A stretch of DNA of 64,000 nt from Rhizoclosmatium globosum (taxonomy: Eukaryota; Chytridiomycota; Chytridiomycetes; Chytridiales; Chytriomycetaceae). The position numbers and the translations under genes are program-made. Of the stretch, positions 53,315 to 64,000 are shown piece by piece; position 1 is the first letter of the stretch, and the number at the start of each line of letters is the position of its first letter. Below the pieces are notes generated by a model that saw only the letters and a list, made by a program, of their open reading frames with translations, was not told the origin of the DNA and did no database searches. The stretch is from the NCBI GenBank assembly GCA_002104985.1, contig MCGO01000018.1, positions 558,001 through 622,000 on the forward strand, given 5' to 3'.

Positions 53315-56300
53315 ATCAGAACGAGAATGTTCCATGGAAGAGTGCAAGGATGTTCCTGCCTTTAGCAACAAGTATGCATTGGCAAAACATGGGAGGATGG
53401 TTCACCAGCGAGTTGTTTCTGTTCGATATTGGATCAATGACTACACACGTAAGTTCTTTTGAAAGAAAACATAAATAACACATCTTAATTTAGAGGAAGA
53501 TGTACTCACAATTATTCCAAGAGATTCAGACAACAACATGTTCAACTGCATCAAGTGTGACCTTGCTGTAAGCCATCCAGAGAAGCTCCAGAATCATGTC
53601 AGAAAGGCAAAGTGTGGCTTGTCTCATCCTGCCATATTTGGGTTCATGTGCTTGGATTGTGCCTATGTTTGTGTTACAGAGAATGGCATCAGGGTTCACT
53701 GTCGAAACAAGCATCCAAAGAATCCATACTGGGGATACAGGCCAACCAAAGTGACAAAAGTTCACACTCGTGTCTACAGAATGTATAACCCAGAGGAAGG
53801 CTTTGATGCCAAGATGAGAGCCAAGGAACTCAAGAGCTTTGCCCGTAAACAGAAGAAGATTAAAAACACTGCTGGATCACGTTCAAAAGCTTATTTATCC
53901 ACTGGATTGGAAACTGCTGGTTTGATTGCCTCTTCAAGCAAAACAAACACTCCGTTCTTGAATAATGTATGTCTTTTATTTTCCTGTGGGTCCATAACTT
54001 ACTCTATGTGAAATAGATGGGATGGGACAAGTTGGTGTTTGGTGTTGATGCAATCAAGAATCCAGCCAACTACATTGCCATATTGAATGAGACAAAAGAC
54101 ACAAAGGCCATTGTAATTCTCTGTCGTTTATTTTTGGAGAAAGTCAATGAGTTGGCAACTCTGCCTGGAACCCAACCAACCCGCACTGCAATCAAGAATG
54201 CTGGCCGTAAATCAACAAATGACTCTGGATATGCAGGAAAGGCTTTCAAGCCTATTGATGTCAAAACTACTATCCCAGCATACGCTAGAACACTTGGAGT
54301 ATTTATAACCATGTTGATTGCTCGTAAGCAGGGTTCCAACACAAGAACAAAGATGCCAATGCTAAGTAATGAGGTCAACAGAGCTGTTGAGGGATTCTTG
54401 GAGGCCTTTGATGTTCCTCTCCTTTGCAGAACAAATGCAGTCTTTGAGAATCAGCAAGAAGCTCTGATCAAATTGCTGCGAATTGTCTTGTTTGAAGATA
54501 TTGGATTTGAAGGTCTGAACACAAGTCAAATCCATTTGGTGGAGGAGTACTTGTTGCTTAGATTCCTGCAACCTGATGGTACTTTTTGCAAGGAACAGCT
54601 CATGACTGGGCCATGTACTCATTTTTTGTTTACTTGTCGTTGTCTTGTCTTGGAATGGTGTCAAGAAATTGCTTCTTTTGGAACTTGGATGAGTAGAGCC
54701 GAGAAGGAAAAGTGAGTTTTTTGTATTTGTCTGCTCTTTCTAAATATGTTTAAAACAAGGGAAATCAATCAAGTTATTGAGCTTGTCAGCTATGGGAAGC
54801 ATAGTCTCCCTTATGCCAAAATGAAGCAATTCAAGTCCACATGTGGATTGATCATGATGGGCAGTAATACAGCCAATCTCATTAGCAAGCATTGGGATTA
54901 CAGTTTGCCTAATGAGCCAAAGTTGGTTATTGATGGTCGCTTGGGTGTTTCAAAGACCATGTTCCGGGAAGGTCGAGCAAACTACTTTAGAGTGATCACA
55001 ACAGATCTCAGTAATTTGCTGTTTGGGATGGATGTTTCAGACTTCACGTTTGACCCAAAACGATTGACTGACAATGTCGCAAACTCAAGACCAGGCTACA
55101 GCTTCATGACAGAGCAAGCCAACAGCTCTACATTTAATGAAGAAAATGGGAACAGACTTGAAATGCACATCAAAAAGACCAAGAACTTGAGGACTGAGTT
55201 TTTTGAGCCCACAAGACTTATCTACAAATCAGAGGCAATGGAGCTGTACACTGGTATTTTGGTTCAATTTGCTGCATTCATCTGACCCTTTTCTTTCTCT
55301 TTTAGCAAAAGTGGACAACTTTATTTCCATTTTGATGCTTGGTCTTGCATTGTTTTGTGGAATGCCTCCCAGAACAACAGAGTTTCAAATGACGACTATT
55401 GTGAATTCTGGGTTGGGAAAAAGGAACTTGATGATTCTTGAGCACAGATTATGCATCAACTTGAGGTAATTTGTGTCCTTGTTTGGAGTGATTTACTTAG
55501 CAACACGGTTTGAAAAAAGATACAACAAATCAAGTGCAAACTCTGGATTTCATAAAGACTTATTTCGGTTTGTTCCAGATGAGCTAGCACAGATTCTTGT
55601 AAAGTATCTGGTCTTTGTTTATCCACTCTATATGTAAGCACTTACTTGTATTGGTTGTGGTGACTACTTATGAAACAACAAAGTGCATTCTGGGCTGACA
55701 TAAGAATCCGCAAGAAGCTGACTTTCTTGACCCATGAAGATGAAATCCAAGCCAAAACTTATCTCTTTTTGAGAAACGGAATCCCTACCAAAGTATCCAA
55801 GCTACATGGCTTGTACATTCAAAACTTTTGGAATATTTTTGGAGTCAATCTGGGAATTCGACACACTCGACAAATGATGGCCTCATTTGCAGACAACATT
55901 GACTTTGAAGAAACTGCAGTGGCCAATGTAAATGTGACTGTTAGCAATCAATTTGGTCATAGCTCCCAAGTGCACCAAAATAATTATGGAGCAACAACTG
56001 ATGGTGCAGCTATTATCCGCAAAATGAAGGCTATATCTGACAAGTGGTGGGAATGGTGCAGTTTGATTGGTGAGGCTGCTTCTTCAAGTAGTTCACCCGA
56101 GGCTGCAGCAGGAGCACAAACAGGATCTGGGTCAGCCTCTGGTTCCGTGGTGATTACAATCCAAGAGAGCAGTGAAGATGAAGAGAGTGGTAATTCAGTA
56201 GACGATATTGAGGACAATCAAGTTCATAGAGACAAGGAAGGTGATTATGAAAGAGAAGAGGGATTTGGTAGTATGGACGACTGTGTCATGGAAAATGAAT

Positions 56301-56656
56301 TTGCGGTTGATAGTGACGGTGATGTTTATGAAAGTGAACATGGTCAAAGTAACAGTGTCAATGAAAGTGAACATGGTCAAAGTAACAGTATGGATGAAAG
56401 TGAAGGTGGTGGTAGTGACAGTATGGATGAAGTCAGAACAAATCAATCTGAGTTTACCAACAGTCAAGAAGTTTCAACTGGAAACAACCCACCACTTGAT
56501 TCCATCTATACCAATGATCGTAATGACCCATCACTTGCAAACTATTATGCAAGAATTGACAAGTTCTTGGAAGATCATGCAGAAATTCTTGGGTACAACA
56601 ATACACTAAGTGAGGATGAAGCATGGGCTACTGACTACAGTGACGTTAAAGATTGA
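53315..56656 (+). CDS. Zinc-finger tyrosine-recombinase-like protein
   Basis: Seven exons, 53315..53448, 53494..53966, 54017..54711, 54760..55253, 55306..55465, 55520..55633 and 55684..56656, are all phase-consistent (about 1014 codons); any exon upstream of 53315 is not identified. The N-terminus has Cys/His fingers (CSMEECKD ... HGRMVHQ; CIKCDLAVSHPEKLQNH; CLDCAYVCV ... HCRNKH) reminiscent of fungal OrsD-type fingers. The core has the layout of a tyrosine recombinase: Arg of box I in GMPPRTTEFQ, box II LGIRHTRQMM, and FGHSSQVHQNNYG, where the Tyr is nine residues after the His as in canonical LGH...Y. An acidic Ser/Glu-rich tail includes ESEHGQSNS repeats. The first H of HxxR is not conserved. 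A DNA integrase role is inferred. Confidence 0.7.
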
Positions 56657-56802
56657 AATTCAAACCATGTGCTTTGTTGTTTTCCTACTTTTCATTATTT
56701 CCTTCAATCATGCTTTCATCACCTTTTAAGATTAACTCGTTTTTGTTTCGTGTTTATTCTTTGTTTCAAGAAATGAACAAAGAGTTTATTTGATAAAAAA
56801 AG

Positions 56803-58069
56803 TCACTTTTTATCAGCAAGATAAGAAATAATATGTTTGGCAATCCATTCAACTTCTTCAACATTTCCCCGTTTAACAATTTTTGCATATCTCAAAAACA
56901 TTTCAGGATGCTGTCGGACAATAAAATTGCTTGTGCGTAAGCTATCTGTCAATATAAGAGAAGTTCTCTCTTTCCAGCAAGCTTCTTGCTCCTCTTCTGT
57001 TAATTCTGCAGCTATTTCTGGAGGATATAATCTGACAACATGCTTCTTATCCTGAAAAGGGATAAAAGCCACTTCATTTTCTTCAAGATTTATCCAAGTG
57101 TCTGAATCAGATAAGTATAACATTGGTTTTACATTGCGTGGAGTTGGATTGCCAGTATATATAGGAATTAATACCCCAATTGAGTAAGAATGGTTGCTGA
57201 GGTCCAGGTGATATTTGGTTCCTCGACCACACTTTGTTGATGTAGCAAAGCATGCAGTGAAACCAGGAAATAGAATATCTCCATGCTTTGCAACAATCTT
57301 GTTCGGTAAACATCAGTGCCGCCATAATAAGTCTTATTACCCAAACCTCATGAATTAATTTTGTACTTTGCGTTGCTTCATTACCCATCAAAACTTCCGA
57401 AATAGTCTTGAGATCTTCAACAAGGGGCCGGAGACCAATGATTGCTTCTTTTAAAAGTGGGCGAATATGGGTTTCCAGTGAGAAGTATTCTCCGTCCACA
57501 GTTGCCTGGGTCACTGATACGTCTGGAAGCACAATACTTTTGTTGTAATGAACATCAGCCTGACAAAAGATTCTTTAGAATGTGATTTCAAAGAGGGTTA
57601 CATACAATTCCATCCTGAACCCCTGCCCAAATACACATCAACTCTATTCCATCATCTCTAGTTGTGCTTTTGCCAAACTTTGATATTTCATCCAAGTATG
57701 GTTTCATGTCTCTGAAATCCTTTTCATGAATAACATATCTAGTTTTGAATTAAGCTCAAAGGTTGTGAACTTGTTCTCACCGAGCATGTGACAGTGTTAC
57801 ACCATCATCATTTAAGACCACTGTCAGTCTCTCACTTTCATCTGCTCTCCTGAACGTTTTTGGCGCTTCAGACAATGTCTTGGCTTTATCCAATTCAGAT
57901 GTCAACCATTTTTTAATCATTCTCTTTCGATTATCTGGAAATGGTTAGCATGAGGTTCATGTGCAATGTTCTGGTTACTTTTTCGCTTCTGAGAAATCAA
58001 TGTCAAACCATTACTTGCTGCTTGTTTCTTTTGGGATAGTTGTGCAACACTGAGCCTGGAGGGAGGCAT
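56803..58069 (-). CDS. Unrecognised protein within the candidate element
   Basis: Five exons, complement(join(56803..57297,57341..57559,57606..57711,57781..57934,58015..58069)), give 342 aa with very short introns (43-80 nt) and matching phases. The start at 58069 (MPPSRLSVAQLSQ) is the only ATG that links in frame. It contains ERLTVVLNDDGVTLSHARD, GIELMCIWAGVQDG, FPGFTACFATSTKCGRG, YSIGVLIPIYTGN and an acidic/helical C-terminus (AAELTEEEQEACW). No family recognised. It is tail-to-tail with the recombinase-like gene. Confidence 0.65.
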
Positions 58070-58770
58070 TTGGACAGAGTTTTATAACAAAGGCTATGGC
58101 TTTCTTCTTTGTTTCGAAAACTTTCATTGTCCTGATTTTCTGCATTTATGGCATCATAAATGAAGGTCATTGTTTAGAATACTTCCATTGTCCATCCATT
58201 CTTAAATGGTGCAAGTGCCAAAATGTTGCCTCACGGGGGATTGAACACACCTCTTTCGGGTTACATCCCCGCAGCATAACCACATGTACTAAACACCCAC
58301 TCACTGTAGAAAATCAAACAAAACCATATATCTATTTTTAATTACAGATCTGTTTCACTATTTACGACCAGAAAATATAGGGGTTTAGGAGAAGACAGGA
58401 CACAAGATGTAAGTGGGTAAGTACAATTACAAACCAGTGCAACGACGTCAAGCAGGAAGACAAAAACAAGGAACGTCTCCAACGAAGTGGAGTAAATTCA
58501 AATCAAACACTCACACTGTATAGTAGCCAAAGCTTCGTTTCTTGGGACTGTAAATGAAGTCAGATACAGAAGCCAATGAAAGAAACAGAAATCCGCATTG
58601 GCGCCATGCCAACCGAACAACGGCCAACTTGTATCTCCCGCCATAAAACCCAAGTCACAGGAACAGAGGAACCAAATGTGGCCAGCATCGGGTCCTTGCC
58701 TGTTGAAGGGATCTATTGCGTTTGACATAAGTTTTTGAAAAAGGAAAATGCAAACCCAATTTCCCTCTGC
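58070..58770. other. Gene-free stretch
   Basis: No convincing gene. A tRNA-like fragment around 58230-58300 was considered and rejected. A minus-strand frame (58498-58782) is unremarkable. Confidence 0.5.
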
Positions 58771-59745
58771 AGAATCAGTCACCCATCCATAGACCCTAAG
58801 CCCTCTCCAATACTCCGAATATGCTCTTTAGTCCTCTGTTTTCACGTACGCAGTTTGTCTGGAAGGATGCGATGGATTTGAAGGTGAGTTGGTGGTAGTT
58901 GGTGACTTGAATATAGAATCACTCACCCACCCATAGACCCTAAGCCCTCTCCAATACTCCGAATATGCTCTTTAGTCCTCTGTTTTCACGTACGCAGTTT
59001 GTCTGGAAGGATGCGATGGATTTGAAGGTGAGTTGGTGGTAGTTGGTGACTTGAATATAGAATCACTCACCCATCCATAGACCCTAAGCCCTCTCCAATA
59101 CTCCGAATATGCTCTTTAGTCCTCTGTTTTCACGTACGCAGTTTGTCTGGAAGGATGCGATGGATTTGAAGGTGAGTTGGTGGTAGTTGGTGACTTGAAT
59201 ATAGAATCACTCACCCATCCATAGACCCTAAGCCCTCTCCAATACTCCGAATATGCTCTTTAGTCCTCTGTTTTCACGTACGCAGTTTGTCTGGAAGGAT
59301 GCGATGGATTTGAAGGTGAGTTGGTGGTAGTTGGTGACTTGAATATAGAATCACTCACCCACCCATAGACCCTAAGCCCTCTCCAATACTCCGAATATGC
59401 TCTTTAGTCCTCTGTTTTCACGTACGCAGTTTGTCTGGAAGGATGCGATGGATTTGAAGGTGAGTTGGTGGTAGTTGGTGACTTGAATATAGAATCACTC
59501 ACCCACCCATAGACCCTAAGCCCTCTCCAATACTCCGAATATGCTCTTTAGTCCTCTGTTTTCACGTACGCAGTTTGTCTGGAAGGATGCGATGGATTTG
59601 AAGGTGAGTTGGTGGTAGTTGGTGACTTGAATATAGAATCACTCACCCATCCATAGACCCTAAGCCCTCTCCAATACTCCGAATATGCTCTTTAGTCCTC
59701 TGTTTTCACGTACGCAGTTTGTCTGGAAGGATGCGATGGATTTGA
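58771..59745 (+). repeat. 144-bp tandem array, nearly seven units
   Basis: Units begin (CCATAGACCC) at 58787, 58931, 59075, 59219, 59363, 59507 and 59651, spaced exactly 144 nt, and are almost identical (only CCATCC/CCACCC variation). Each unit contains ATG...TQFVWKDAMDL, a GTGAGT donor, a 53-nt intron-like stretch and an AG (CCATCCATAG). It therefore has the form of a 91-nt exon plus a 53-nt intron. The last unit diverges after GGATTTGA and reads on to a different donor (GTTAGT). Confidence 0.9.
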
Positions 59746-59852
59746 GCAACGGTTTCGAAGGTTAGTTGTGTGCATAAGGAACTATGCCTGGCCTGATTTG
59801 TTTGTTTATTCGAAACAGGTTTCTTTAAGCAATGTTTGCAATAAAAAGCCAG

Positions 59853-60425
59853 CTACAATCCGTTGTAATTTTGATGGTCAGTTTTCAGGTACATAATGAG
59901 TCTTTCACAGTGCCGCACGTCGTCAGATGTTTCAAAAACCCCTCTGTCTTCGTTTGAATCGTATCCGTCCTCTATTTCTTTGACAAACCATGCCTCCCTA
60001 CCCGAGTCCAAACCCATCCAACGATCAAACACCTGCAGATAGAATCCTCTTTCTTGCCACCCGTCTTCTTCTTCCTCAGCAGTGGAAGCCATCCATCCAG
60101 ACATGATTTCATTTATAGCCCCAACTTCTTCGACCTCCATTTCCATGTTATTCGACAGTTGGGTATCTTGTAGCTCACTGAGCAAAGCTTCAAGTAGTTG
60201 AGCACGAGCAAGGCAGAGCTGATTGTACTTCGAAAGCTCTTTGATCTTGATAGCCCTTTCGTCTTCCACCCGCAGCGCCAGTTCTAATGATGCTCTTGCC
60301 AACTCCTTCCCACCTTCCGAAATCTTGCAGTTCAGAGCAGCAGCTTGTTGTGTCCACAAGACAAGCTCCTTTCCTTTGTCTCGGACCACGGCAATAAGCT
60401 CATCAGTTGTATAGCTTTGAGCCAT
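59853..60425 (-). CDS. Acidic coiled-coil protein, unrecognised
   Basis: 190 aa starting at 60425 (MAQSYTTDELIAVVRDKGKE); an in-frame codon further upstream is less likely. Helical and rich in Glu, with a coiled coil over about residues 10-100 and an acidic stretch (STAEEEEDGW, GYDSNEDRG). No family recognised. It lies between the 144-bp array and the proline-rich gene, on the same strand as the latter. Confidence 0.55.
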   Translation of the reverse strand: MAQSYTTDELIAVVRDKGKELVLWTQQAAALNCKISEGGKELARASLELALRVEDERAIKIKELSKYNQLCLARAQLLEALLSELQDTQLSNNMEMEVEEVGAINEIMSGWMASTAEEEEDGWQERGFYLQVFDRWMGLDSGREAWFVKEIEDGYDSNEDRGVFETSDDVRHCERLIMYLKTDHQNYNGL

Positions 60426-60517
60426 TTGAAACAAAGTAAAATAATGCAAAAACTCTTTTCATTCAATCATGCCATCAATAGATAAATATACAGAACTAAG
60501 GATCAAAGTACACCTGA

Positions 60518-61144
60518 TTACAACTCCGCTAAAGTCTCCTCCGAGCCGCCGCGGCTTCTAGTGTTGGCAGACGGCCCTGCGCCTTTCAGTTGATCAGGTT
60601 TGTTCTTTTTGGATGGAGTCTTTCTAGGGGCAGCGTCTCCCTTCAACTTGCGTCCTTGGTATGCTCTTTGTAGAACAGAATCAACTGGACCTGGGTTAGG
60701 AGCTTGCGGGAGAGCAATGGGTGTCACAGAAACAGAATGAACAGCATCGACAGGGGCAGGGAGGTTAAGACCAGGTGGATCCGCAAGGGGAGGGGCATGA
60801 ACATAAGGGACAATGTCAGGGGCAGGGAGGTTAGGGGGAGGGACGGGATTCACTGGTGGTTGAGGGCAGAGAGTGGACGGGGAAAAGAGGCCTGCTTCCA
60901 CAAGACGTGTATGATGAGTGCGGCCTCCGTTGACAGTGTTGGTCACTTTTGTAGGGTCGAGGGTTTGCAAGTACATGTCGTAGGCAAGTTGAGGGGCAGT
61001 TCTGTCAAATTCTTGTCTCTGCTCCGCAGACAGAAGAGCCCTAAGTTTCGCTGTCAGGAATGGTAGAGTTGACTTGATGACGTTGTTGATGCCGTTTTGT
61101 TGAGCAGCATTGACAGATGCGGCCGTCTTTGGTGGAGCTGCCAT
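60518..61144 (-). CDS. Proline-rich protein, unrecognised
   Basis: 208 aa from the ATG at 61144 (MAAPPKTAASVNAAQQNG). A helical N-terminal domain (LTAKLRALLSAEQRQEFDR) is followed by a Pro-rich, low-complexity middle (PVNPVPPPNLPAPD) and a basic C-terminus (KLKGDAAPRKTPSKKNK). It is divergent from the next gene with only 16 nt between the two start codons. Confidence 0.5.
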   Translation of the reverse strand: MAAPPKTAASVNAAQQNGINNVIKSTLPFLTAKLRALLSAEQRQEFDRTAPQLAYDMYLQTLDPTKVTNTVNGGRTHHTRLVEAGLFSPSTLCPQPPVNPVPPPNLPAPDIVPYVHAPPLADPPGLNLPAPVDAVHSVSVTPIALPQAPNPGPVDSVLQRAYQGRKLKGDAAPRKTPSKKNKPDQLKGAGPSANTRSRGGSEETLAEL

Positions 61145-61160
61145 TTTGGTGTTAAAAACG

Positions 61161-61508
61161 ATGCAAAGAAGAGAATCCATCCAAAGAGCACTCCAAGTTG
61201 TTGAGTCTGTTGTCACTGTTTCAAAGCCCGCCCGAAGAAGAAAGTCGATCAAACCCATTCATACAGTTGACACAGCTTCAAAATATCAACCTGGGACAAG
61301 ATTGTTCTACATCAGCAAAGCAATGCAAGCAGTACAAGAGTTGGTTCCTGTTGTTGGACCGAAACAAAAACAGAGAGCGCCCCGACAGCCTCCAGAAGAG
61401 CAGACAACGAAAAAGCAAAAAACTTTGGGAGAAAGGATTCTCGAGGATATAGTTCATCCTGAAAACAAGTTTCCTGATCCAATGGAGTCAGCTGGCTATT
61501 TCAAATAA
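61161..61508 (+). CDS. Small basic protein, unrecognised
   Basis: 115 aa beginning MQRRESIQRALQVVESVVTV. Rich in Lys/Arg/Gln in the middle (GPKQKQRAPRQPPEEQTTKK), with a nuclear-localisation-like segment (KPARRRKSIKP). The reading frame is open further upstream, but a start at 61161 is the first ATG. It could be a DNA-binding accessory protein; this is speculation. Confidence 0.45.
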   Translation: MQRRESIQRALQVVESVVTVSKPARRRKSIKPIHTVDTASKYQPGTRLFYISKAMQAVQELVPVVGPKQKQRAPRQPPEEQTTKKQKTLGERILEDIVHPENKFPDPMESAGYFK

Positions 61509-61637
61509 AGTGTAGTTGTTCTATGTTAAAAATTCAGCCTGAATCAATCAAACCACCCAACAAAGCTTGTGGTAAGGAACTCTTGGAAGCTTCATCCAAG
61601 ACAATGACAAATGCTTACTTTACAATAGTTTGAACCT

Positions 61638-64000
61638 ATGCTTGCACTTTACGCAGCAAAGCGAAGGATTGTATCCAATGTTCTAATAACAGAGTCTTTG
61701 GAAGTTGCCACGGCACATTGCCCTTTCTTGACTGTTCTTCTTAAAGCCACAGAGCAACAAGACACTGGATATTCAGTGTAAGTCTCTTTGATCCTAGACC
61801 AATTTAACGTAAGTGGTTCCGATTCTCAAGATATCTTTCTGGAACATGCAAACAATTGGAGCATCTTCTGAGTGCTCTTTCGTTGAACGATCGGGATTCA
61901 CTTAAACTCTGGGAAGTTGTGGCACTGGACCGACCAGTGTCTCCAACATTTGTCTTTGCATTCTCCACTACCCAAACCCAATTATGCTCCAAAAATGAAC
62001 TTGCTGGAATATTTCATGGATATTTGAAAACTATTGATTTTATTAATCCATTGGCGTGTTGTAATCATTCTACCTTGGATTTGAATCCCTTCTGTCTCGT
62101 GCTTGCTTCACTGTGTTTTGAACATCCCAATTATGAAATCAAGCAAACTGTTGTGGAAAATTTCAATCCAATCAGTGTTTGGAAATACAAAAAGAAGGTG
62201 GAAGAATGTATTCAATCTGCTTTTATAGCTCAGTTTGGAAAGGTTCTTGAGATTGGACAGACCCAATCAGGGAATCCTTTTATTACATCACAATATAGCA
62301 TGTCGCAAAGTATGTATTTTGCATTGGTGGTCATTTTTGTGTTCAAATATTAAAACCCTTAATAGACACACTCATGATTGAAGCCACTGTGAAAGGGCTT
62401 GTATTTGACTCTGGATACTCATTATCAAATTGTATAATTGAAATCAATGAGGTCTCAATTTTACAATCAATATGGGCTTTGTTTGAGTCACAATATCTTC
62501 AGACTGAAAGCCAGTTAGATCAAGAAAAATGGCTTGAAAGTCCACCCCAAGAGTTGCAAACTCTTTTTGGACGTCTTATAGATCTTTTGATTTCTGCAGA
62601 ATATTTTAAGCCCATCAGTTTGTCCACAATTGAACCAATTGCTTTATTTCCTTTGACTGGATTTCGGAAGTTTGGACAAACTCCGTTGAGAGTATTTCCT
62701 GCAGACTATGACCAAGTAGAAATATACAATGTACACAAAGACAGCCCTTCTGAGAGGCTTACTTCAATTAGCTATATTCACTCTCTGACTGATTGGAGGA
62801 GCTTTTTAAAGGGTCAAGCACACTTGGGTCATTCACAAGAGATATTAGTTGTACCAACAGGTATGTTTGACTCGTCCAGGTTTCATATAATCTAAAATTA
62901 ATCAGGTCAATTCAACCCTTATGTTCTTGAACAGCCATGGGAGGTTGGGTCAGGGGCAAGAAGAACAATCCAAAAGGCAAGTTGGCTTGGAGATTATTTC
63001 TCCTTGAATATTTTCGAACAAGAAGCTTTACTCGCCAGAGCAATGAAAAGACATGTACAATTTAATTCATTTGCTGATGGTTCTGGAAGATTGCGGAAAG
63101 GCTTGTGTATTGGAGGTGAATTGAATCGCAACACATCTGAAACAGCGTTAAGGCATCTGCCACCAAATTCTCGCTGTAGAGATTTATTTGGAAACATTAT
63201 GCTTTGCTCGAATGCAATCCCTAAGCACTTTTACTGCCTGGAATTAGCCCCTATGCAAAGTGTCCTTGAAAGAGAATACGGAATACGAGTAAAACACTTC
63301 CCAAGTCACTGGGCCATTCAAGATCCAGACACATATCGCATGATATTCTACAATATATTTGTTGGTAATGCGTCTGTTGCCCCTTGCATTTATACAGCCC
63401 CGCGTATTCGGTTTCTATCCACGGAAATTGTTGTCTTTAAAGAAAATCAAAGGTTTATTAACCAAGAAGGCTTTGCAGATGGGTCAGATAATTACCCCTT
63501 CAATATTGACATTGTCAATATAACTCAAAAGCTTGTTATTGTGACCAGTGCACCTGGTACCGGAAAGACCCAAATGATGCAATCAATTGTAACAAACAAC
63601 CCAAATGCTTCTGTACTTGCAATTACACCCAGTAGGATGCTAGTTACTCAAACTCAAACTCGTTTGGGTTCTTTATTTCATCATTACCATGAAACTCCCT
63701 CACCATGGACACTAGGTATCCCTGGGTTACGCATAGTAACAACACCTCAGAGCTCCTTTAAAGCAGTTACTGAGTTTAATATTATTCTCTTAGATGAGTT
63801 GGATGAGTCCATCATTCAGTTGACATCAACAATTACAAGTGCTTATCAAGCAGGAACAGTTTTTGACAAGTGGAAGTGGTTGTTTAACCAGCCAAATACT
63901 CGCGTCTTTGTTTTTCAGTCTGAAATGGTATGTTCTTTGATTTAAAATGAAACTAATTTCCAATTACCCAGTCATCTCACGCCTTGGATCTAATGCTACT
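61638..64000 (+). CDS. Large P-loop helicase-like protein, 3' end outside window
   Basis: The exons 61638..61777, 61831..62309, 62366..62860, 62906..63927 and 63972..>64000 have consistent phases. About 540 N-terminal residues are unrecognised and Phe/Leu/Gln-rich. They are followed by Walker A VIVTSAPGTGKTQMMQSIV and Walker B NIILLDELDE, separated by SVLAITPSRMLVTQTQTRLG (motif Ia-like). This order fits SF2 helicases of the origin-of-replication-binding type (Herpes_ori_bp-like), seen in large DNA elements and viruses as replication helicases; the assignment is tentative. The start may lie further upstream (an ATG at about 61523 could not be joined in frame). Confidence 0.65.

Noticed and set aside
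53526..53765. Minus-strand frame within the recombinase-like gene
   Set aside because: No conserved motif; it lies opposite well-supported exon sequence.
58225..58300. tRNA-like stretch (TTCAATC loop on the minus strand)
   Set aside because: The supposed T-stem does not pair and no matching acceptor stem exists; at best a degraded fragment.
58771..59745. CRISPR-like array
   Set aside because: The 144-bp units are contiguous with no variable spacers, and the genome is eukaryotic.

Overview
The window is nuclear DNA of a fungus. Genes are densely packed and split by many short introns (mostly 43-90 nt, gtgagt/gtaag/gtacg donors). The housekeeping set is clearly fungal: ALG9 mannosyltransferase, PP2C phosphatase, LSM5, a ZCCHC9-type zinc-knuckle protein, mitochondrial porin/VDAC, choline/ethanolamine phosphotransferase, Rab18-type GTPase and a glutamine synthetase homologue. 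Plant-type 24-residue LRR proteins and a Rab18 homologue suggest an early-diverging zoosporic lineage such as Chytridiomycota; that placement is inference. No rRNA, convincing tRNA or CRISPR array was seen.

Layout. 1-13 kb holds conserved housekeeping genes plus two LRR proteins. 13-46 kb is rich in lineage-specific paralogues: (i) seven DUF4097/adhesin-like beta-repeat proteins, most with an N-terminal membrane anchor and one fused to an SLC35-type transporter; (ii) four J-like proteins lacking the HPD motif and carrying a glycine zipper, plus one relic; (iii) a family of four glycan-rich proteins with a hydrophobic C-terminus (copies A-D, plus relics). A and B form an inverted duplication about 10 kb apart. 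A short C/G-rich element lies about 210 bp upstream of every start codon in family (iii). Conserved genes (TPR protein, phosphotransferase, glutamine synthetase, Rab18) are interspersed.

46-53 kb holds a degenerate telomere-like tract followed by a two-ORF non-LTR retrotransposon (ORF1; ORF2 with endonuclease and reverse transcriptase).

53.3 kb to the right edge is the most unusual part. A multi-exon gene encodes zinc fingers followed by a tyrosine-recombinase-like core. Then come several unrecognised genes, a 144-bp tandem array whose unit has exon-intron form, and, running off the window, a large P-loop helicase resembling origin-binding-protein helicases. I propose this as a candidate large tyrosine-recombinase mobile element with its own replication helicase; its ends are not visible here.

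Several otherwise good genes (Rab18, glutamine synthetase, one adhesin-like gene, copies A and B) each carry a single-base frameshift, three of them best explained by one missing base in a short homopolymer or G run. Either these genes are decaying or the assembly has indel errors; reads would decide.
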